Shown: one piece after another, positions 50,601 to 53,391 of the stretch
How positions within the stretch are numbered: the stretch's first letter is position 1
How the letters are laid out: each line of letters begins with the position of its first letter
Source of the DNA: Shinella pollutisoli
GTDB taxonomy: Bacteria > Pseudomonadota > Alphaproteobacteria > Rhizobiales > Rhizobiaceae
NCBI RefSeq assembly: GCF_024609765.1
Contig: NZ_JANFDG010000034.1
Span: 1 to 53,391, forward strand
DNA length: 53,391 nt
Reading direction: 5' to 3'
The notes under the pieces: generated by a model
The model's database searches: none
The model's input: the letters and a program-made list of their open reading frames with translations, nothing else
Told to the model about the DNA's origin: nothing
Position numbers and translations under genes: made by a program

Positions 50601-50912
50601 ATGGAAGCGCTGTTCCGCCCCGAAATGGTGGCGATCATCGTCGCGGCCGCGCTCGCCACCTATGCGACGCGCTTCGGCGGCTACGTGCTGATCACCCGCA
50701 TGAAGCGCATCCCGCCGCGCGTCGAGGCGGCGCTGAACGCCGTGCCGGCGGCGGTGCTGACGACGCTGGTGGCGCCGTCGGCCGTCACGGGCGGGCTCGA
50801 CGTGAGCCTCACGCTCGTCGCGGCGCTTCTCGTGGGCCTCAGGCTCGGCGTGCTGCCGATGCTGGCGGCGGGCTGGGTCGTGGTGATGATCCTGCGTCAC
50901 CTCATCGGCTGA
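50601..50912 (+). CDS. azlD: AzlD-family exporter small subunit
   Basis: The 103-residue protein has three to four membrane segments and the family sequence ALATYATRFGGYVLITRMKRIPPRVEAALNAVPAAVLTTLVAP. It is the usual partner of AzlC and directly follows its gene. Its last 11 bases overlap the 3' end of the convergent aminopeptidase gene. Confidence 0.92.
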   Translation: MEALFRPEMVAIIVAAALATYATRFGGYVLITRMKRIPPRVEAALNAVPAAVLTTLVAPSAVTGGLDVSLTLVAALLVGLRLGVLPMLAAGWVVVMILRHLIG

Positions 50913-52737
50913 CCGGCGCCGTCGCCTTCTCCAGCCAGTCCTTCGTCGCGTCGCTGTCGAGGAGCGGCGCGATCTTCTCGCGCGTCTCGGCATGGTAGGC
51001 GTTGAGCCAGTCCAGTTCCTCGTCGGTCAGCAGGGCGGGCACGACGAGGCGGCGGTCGATCGGGCAATAGGTGAGGGTGGCGAAGCTCTTCATCTCGATG
51101 TCGCCGCCCTCCACCGGTGCTGCCGGCAGCACGTGGATCAGGTTCTCGATGCGGATGCCGAAATGGCCGGGGCGGTAGTAGCCCGGCTCGTTGGAGAGGA
51201 TCATGCCGTCCAGCAGCTCCTGCGTCGAAAGCCGCGAGATGCGCTGCGGCCCCTCGTGCACGGAGAGATAGGAGCCGACGCCGTGGCCGGTGCCGTGGGC
51301 GAAATCGGCGCCTGCCTTCCACAGCGCGATGCGCGCCAGCGGATCGAGGTCGCAGCCGCGGGTTCCCCTGGGGAAGCGTGCGGTGCTGATGGCGATCATG
51401 CCCTTCAGGACGAGCGTGAAGAAGCGCTTCTGCTCCTCCGGCACCGATCCTATGGCGACGGTGCGGGTGATGTCGGTCGTGCCGTTGATGTATTGCGCGC
51501 CGGAATCGATCAGGAACAGCGTGCCGGGCTCGATCGTCGCGTCGGTCTCGGTGGTCACGCGGTAGTGCATGATCGCGGCATGCGCGCCCGCACCCGCGAT
51601 GGTGTCGAAGGAAATGTCCTTCAGCGGGTTCTGCAGCCGTTCGCCGACCGTGCGGCGGACCTGCTCCAGCTTCCTCGTGACGGCGATCTCGGTCTGCGAG
51701 CCGGGCTCGGTGCCGTCCAGCCAGGCGAGGAATTCGACCATGGCGGCGCCGTCCTGCAGGTGCGCGCGGGCCGAGCCCGCAAGCTCGACGGCGTTCTTCT
51801 GCGCGCGCGGCAGGCGGGCCGGGTCGGCGGCCTCGACGAGCGTGCCGCCCTTGCGGCGCACGATCTCGGCGAGCGCGAAGGGCGCCTGGTCGGGATCGAT
51901 CAGGATGCGCTTGCCCTCGGCGGCCAGCGCCGCGATGCGCTCGTCGAACCGCGACGGCGGCACGAGGTCGGCGAGCTGGGTGAGATAGGCCTCCTCCTCG
52001 ATGCCGGTCTTGCGCTTGTCGAGGAAGAGCTCGGGGCGGCCGTCCGCCGGCACGATCGCGCGGGCGAGCGGATGCGGCGTGTGCGGCACGTCGGCGCCGC
52101 GGATGTTGAAGATCCAGGCGATGGAGGAGGGATCGGTGACGGCGAGCGCGTCGGCGCCGGCCGCCGCCGTCGCCTCCGCCATCCTCGCGAGCTTGTCGCG
52201 GGCGAGCTCGCCGGCATGGTCGATGGACTGGATCGCCACGCGGCCGAGCGGCTCGGCGGGGCGATCGTTCCAGAGGCGGTCGAGGGGATTGTGCGGCAGG
52301 AAGACGAGCGCGCCGCCGAGGGCGGAGAGCGCCTTCTCCAGCCGGCGCACCTCCGCGCCGGTGTGCAGCCACGGGTCGATGCCGAGGCGGAAGCCCTTCG
52401 GCGCGTGGGCCTTGAGCCAGAGATGCGGCGGCTCGCCGACGAGGTCGCCGCCGGAAAAGACGGTGCCGTCCACCTGCTCGGCGAGCTGCGTCACGTAGCG
52501 GCCGTCGACGAAGACGACCGCCCGGTCGCGCATGACGAGCGCGACGCCGGCCGAGCCGGTGAAGCCCGTCAGCCAGGACAGCCGCTCGGCCGAGGCGGGC
52601 ACGTATTCGCCCTGGTACTCGTCGGCGCGCGGCACGAGGAAGCCGTCGATGCCGAGGCCGTCGAAGGCGGCGCGCAGCGCATCGGCGCGGGCGCGGCCGA
52701 AGTGGGGCGTGGACGTGACGTCGAAACTCTGGAACAT
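50902..52737 (-). CDS. pepP: Xaa-Pro aminopeptidase (aminopeptidase P, M24B)
   Basis: The enzyme removes an N-terminal residue before proline with a two-metal centre. The 611-residue protein has an N-terminal creatinase-like domain (about 10-150, with ADEYQGEYVPASAERLSWLTGFTGSAG), a second similar domain (about 165-320) and the C-terminal pita-bread domain. The latter carries metal ligands in LIDSGAQYINGTTDITRT (both Asp), GTGHGVGSYLSVHEGP (His) and LSNEPGYY (Glu), plus a last Glu near the end. The two N-terminal domains give the long form seen in many bacteria and in eukaryotes. The Met at 52737 fits the family start. Confidence 0.93.
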   Translation of the reverse strand: MFQSFDVTSTPHFGRARADALRAAFDGLGIDGFLVPRADEYQGEYVPASAERLSWLTGFTGSAGVALVMRDRAVVFVDGRYVTQLAEQVDGTVFSGGDLVGEPPHLWLKAHAPKGFRLGIDPWLHTGAEVRRLEKALSALGGALVFLPHNPLDRLWNDRPAEPLGRVAIQSIDHAGELARDKLARMAEATAAAGADALAVTDPSSIAWIFNIRGADVPHTPHPLARAIVPADGRPELFLDKRKTGIEEEAYLTQLADLVPPSRFDERIAALAAEGKRILIDPDQAPFALAEIVRRKGGTLVEAADPARLPRAQKNAVELAGSARAHLQDGAAMVEFLAWLDGTEPGSQTEIAVTRKLEQVRRTVGERLQNPLKDISFDTIAGAGAHAAIMHYRVTTETDATIEPGTLFLIDSGAQYINGTTDITRTVAIGSVPEEQKRFFTLVLKGMIAISTARFPRGTRGCDLDPLARIALWKAGADFAHGTGHGVGSYLSVHEGPQRISRLSTQELLDGMILSNEPGYYRPGHFGIRIENLIHVLPAAPVEGGDIEMKSFATLTYCPIDRRLVVPALLTDEELDWLNAYHAETREKIAPLLDSDATKDWLEKATAPVSR

Positions 52738-52829
52738 GGGGAGGCTTCCGCTGCGGCAGGTGAATCGTGGCGGCAATCTAGCCGATCCGTGCGGTGGAGG
52801 GAACGAGAGCTGTCACATATGCGGCTTTG

Positions 52830-52966
52830 CCCCTCACCCTAACCCTCTCCCCGCAGGCGGGGAGAGGGGACCTGCCTCGTGAACGGTCAATGGTTGGGGA
52901 AACAGTGAGACATATCCCTTCGCCCCGCTTGCGGGGAGAAGGTGGCCGGCAGGCCGGATGAGGGGC
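52830..52966. repeat. Rhizobial mosaic intergenic repeat (RIME-type), copy 5
   Basis: It starts CCCCTCACCCTAACCCTC, an altered outer end, has CTCTCCCCGC-AG-GCGGGGAGAGG in the left hairpin, and ends with CGCCCCGC-TT-GCGGGGAGAAGG...CCGGATGAGGGGC. The two halves are of different subtypes, which shows the mosaic make-up. It lies about 90 bases upstream of pepP. Confidence 0.8.
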
Positions 52967-53184
52967 TCGGAAGGGTGATGCCGGCCGGAACGCCTGGGCT
53001 GGACATTAACGTATGCGTCTCGCGCATGGCTCCCATGCCGGAAAGGGACTGTCCCCCGCGTTCGAATCCGCTATAAGACGCCCATCGAAGCGAAGGCGAA
53101 GCGCGCTTCAAGCGAAAGGAAACGAAAGTTCGTTTTCGCTGGAACGGTTTCGCCCGAGCCGAGAACGAGCTACGCGTTCCGATC

Positions 53185-53329
53185 AGGCGTCTTGCCGGTC
53201 ACTCCTCCTCCCTCCTCCGGGAAGACGTTCGGAGCGCATAGGCCCGCTTGAGCACTCCTCCTCCTCAGGCTCGCGGGCACGGCCGGGTTTCCGGCCTGAC
53301 AAGGCGGTGCCTCCGGCACCGCCTTTTCT
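53185..53329 (+). ncRNA. Probable small RNA with two anti-Shine-Dalgarno hairpin loops
   Basis: Hairpin A pairs CGTCTTGCCGG (53188-53198) with CCGGGAAGACG (53217-53227) and shows TCACTCCTCCTCCCTCCT in its loop. Hairpin B pairs GCCCGC..GAGC (53242-53253) with GCTC.CGGGC (53269-53278) and shows ACTCCTCCTCCTCAG. A GGCCGG/CCGGCC hairpin (53281-53296) and a strong terminator (53301-53329) follow. Loops of CUCCUCC can bind the ribosome binding site of many mRNAs. This matches the design of the alphaproteobacterial cuckoo/alpha-r14 RNAs (for example NfeR1). The 5' end is not fixed: a TATAAG at 53072-53077 could start a longer form near 53084. Confidence 0.6.
53301..53329 (+). terminator. Rho-independent terminator of the right-edge small RNA
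   Basis: AAGGCGGTGCC (53301-53311) pairs with GGCACCGCCTT (53315-53325) around a 3-base loop and is followed by TTTTCTT. It also reads as a weak terminator in the other direction. After it, CCTCCACC...GGTGGAGG (about 53345-53363) forms another hairpin. The last bases to 53391 are too short to assign. Confidence 0.85.
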
Positions 53330-53391
53330 TGTAACCAAAGTAAACCTCCACCTCCGGTGGAGGACTGGACGAGTTCTACATCGTGGTCGAG

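Noticed and set aside
50902-50912. 11-base overlap of the azlD and pepP 3' ends
   Set aside because: Both stops are well supported and short tail-to-tail overlaps are common in compact genomes, so I do not treat it as a special signal.

Overview
The window comes from the chromosome of a high-GC alphaproteobacterium, most likely a member of the Rhizobiaceae (Rhizobium, Ensifer or Shinella-like). I infer this from four things: GC-rich codon use with long open antisense frames; five copies of the mosaic intergenic repeat typical of rhizobia (ends CCCCTCATCC / GGATGAGGGG, arms built on CTTCTCCCCGC); CtrA-type sites (TTAA-N7-TTAAC); and the gene order mraZ-to-ftsZ followed by lpxC-bamD-recN-ligA. 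The species cannot be fixed from sequence alone.

Layout. Positions 1-300 are a lower-GC edge with one clear terminator and no certain gene. Positions 357-2286 hold an ArsR/methyltransferase-fusion regulator and metF. From about 2400 to 18600 lies a mixed set: a 25-codon membrane peptide, an EamA transporter, two cell-wall hydrolases (MltB-like and GH25), a GGDEF-EAL protein, a serine hydrolase, an isomerase-like protein, a GNAT enzyme, an SLT lipoprotein, a LysE exporter, a pyrophosphate-dependent phosphofructokinase, a TerB/DnaJ protein overlapping an AmpD-like amidase, a second SLT protein, an FAD oxidoreductase, the RNase P RNA and an RTX-like secreted protein.

The core is the division and cell wall (dcw) cluster at 19173-39287: mraZ, rsmH, ftsL, ftsI, murE, murF, mraY, murD, ftsW, murG, murC, murB, an aquaporin gene, ddl, ftsQ, ftsA, ftsZ. 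Many genes overlap by 1 or 4 bases. Its leader has a perfect CtrA box and four TGGG boxes at an exact 10-bp period, which is the MraZ operator pattern. Three breaks suggest it is not one uniform operon: an intrinsic terminator between murF and mraY, a mosaic repeat between ftsW and murG, and aqpZ with a terminator before ddl, where a CtrA-like box precedes ddl-ftsQA.

After ftsZ come lpxC, bamD, recN and ligA (lipid A, outer membrane assembly, DNA repair, ligation), then a divergent DEAD-box helicase, panC-panB (pantothenate), azlC-azlD (branched-chain amino acid export) and an aminopeptidase P. At the right edge I see a probable small RNA with two hairpins that present CUCCUCC anti-Shine-Dalgarno loops, followed by a strong terminator.

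The window is mostly ordinary housekeeping DNA. The points most worth a second look are the right-edge small RNA, the mraZ leader, the 25-aa membrane peptide and the breaks inside the dcw cluster. I found no CRISPR array, no intact insertion sequence, no tRNA and no obvious new multi-gene system.
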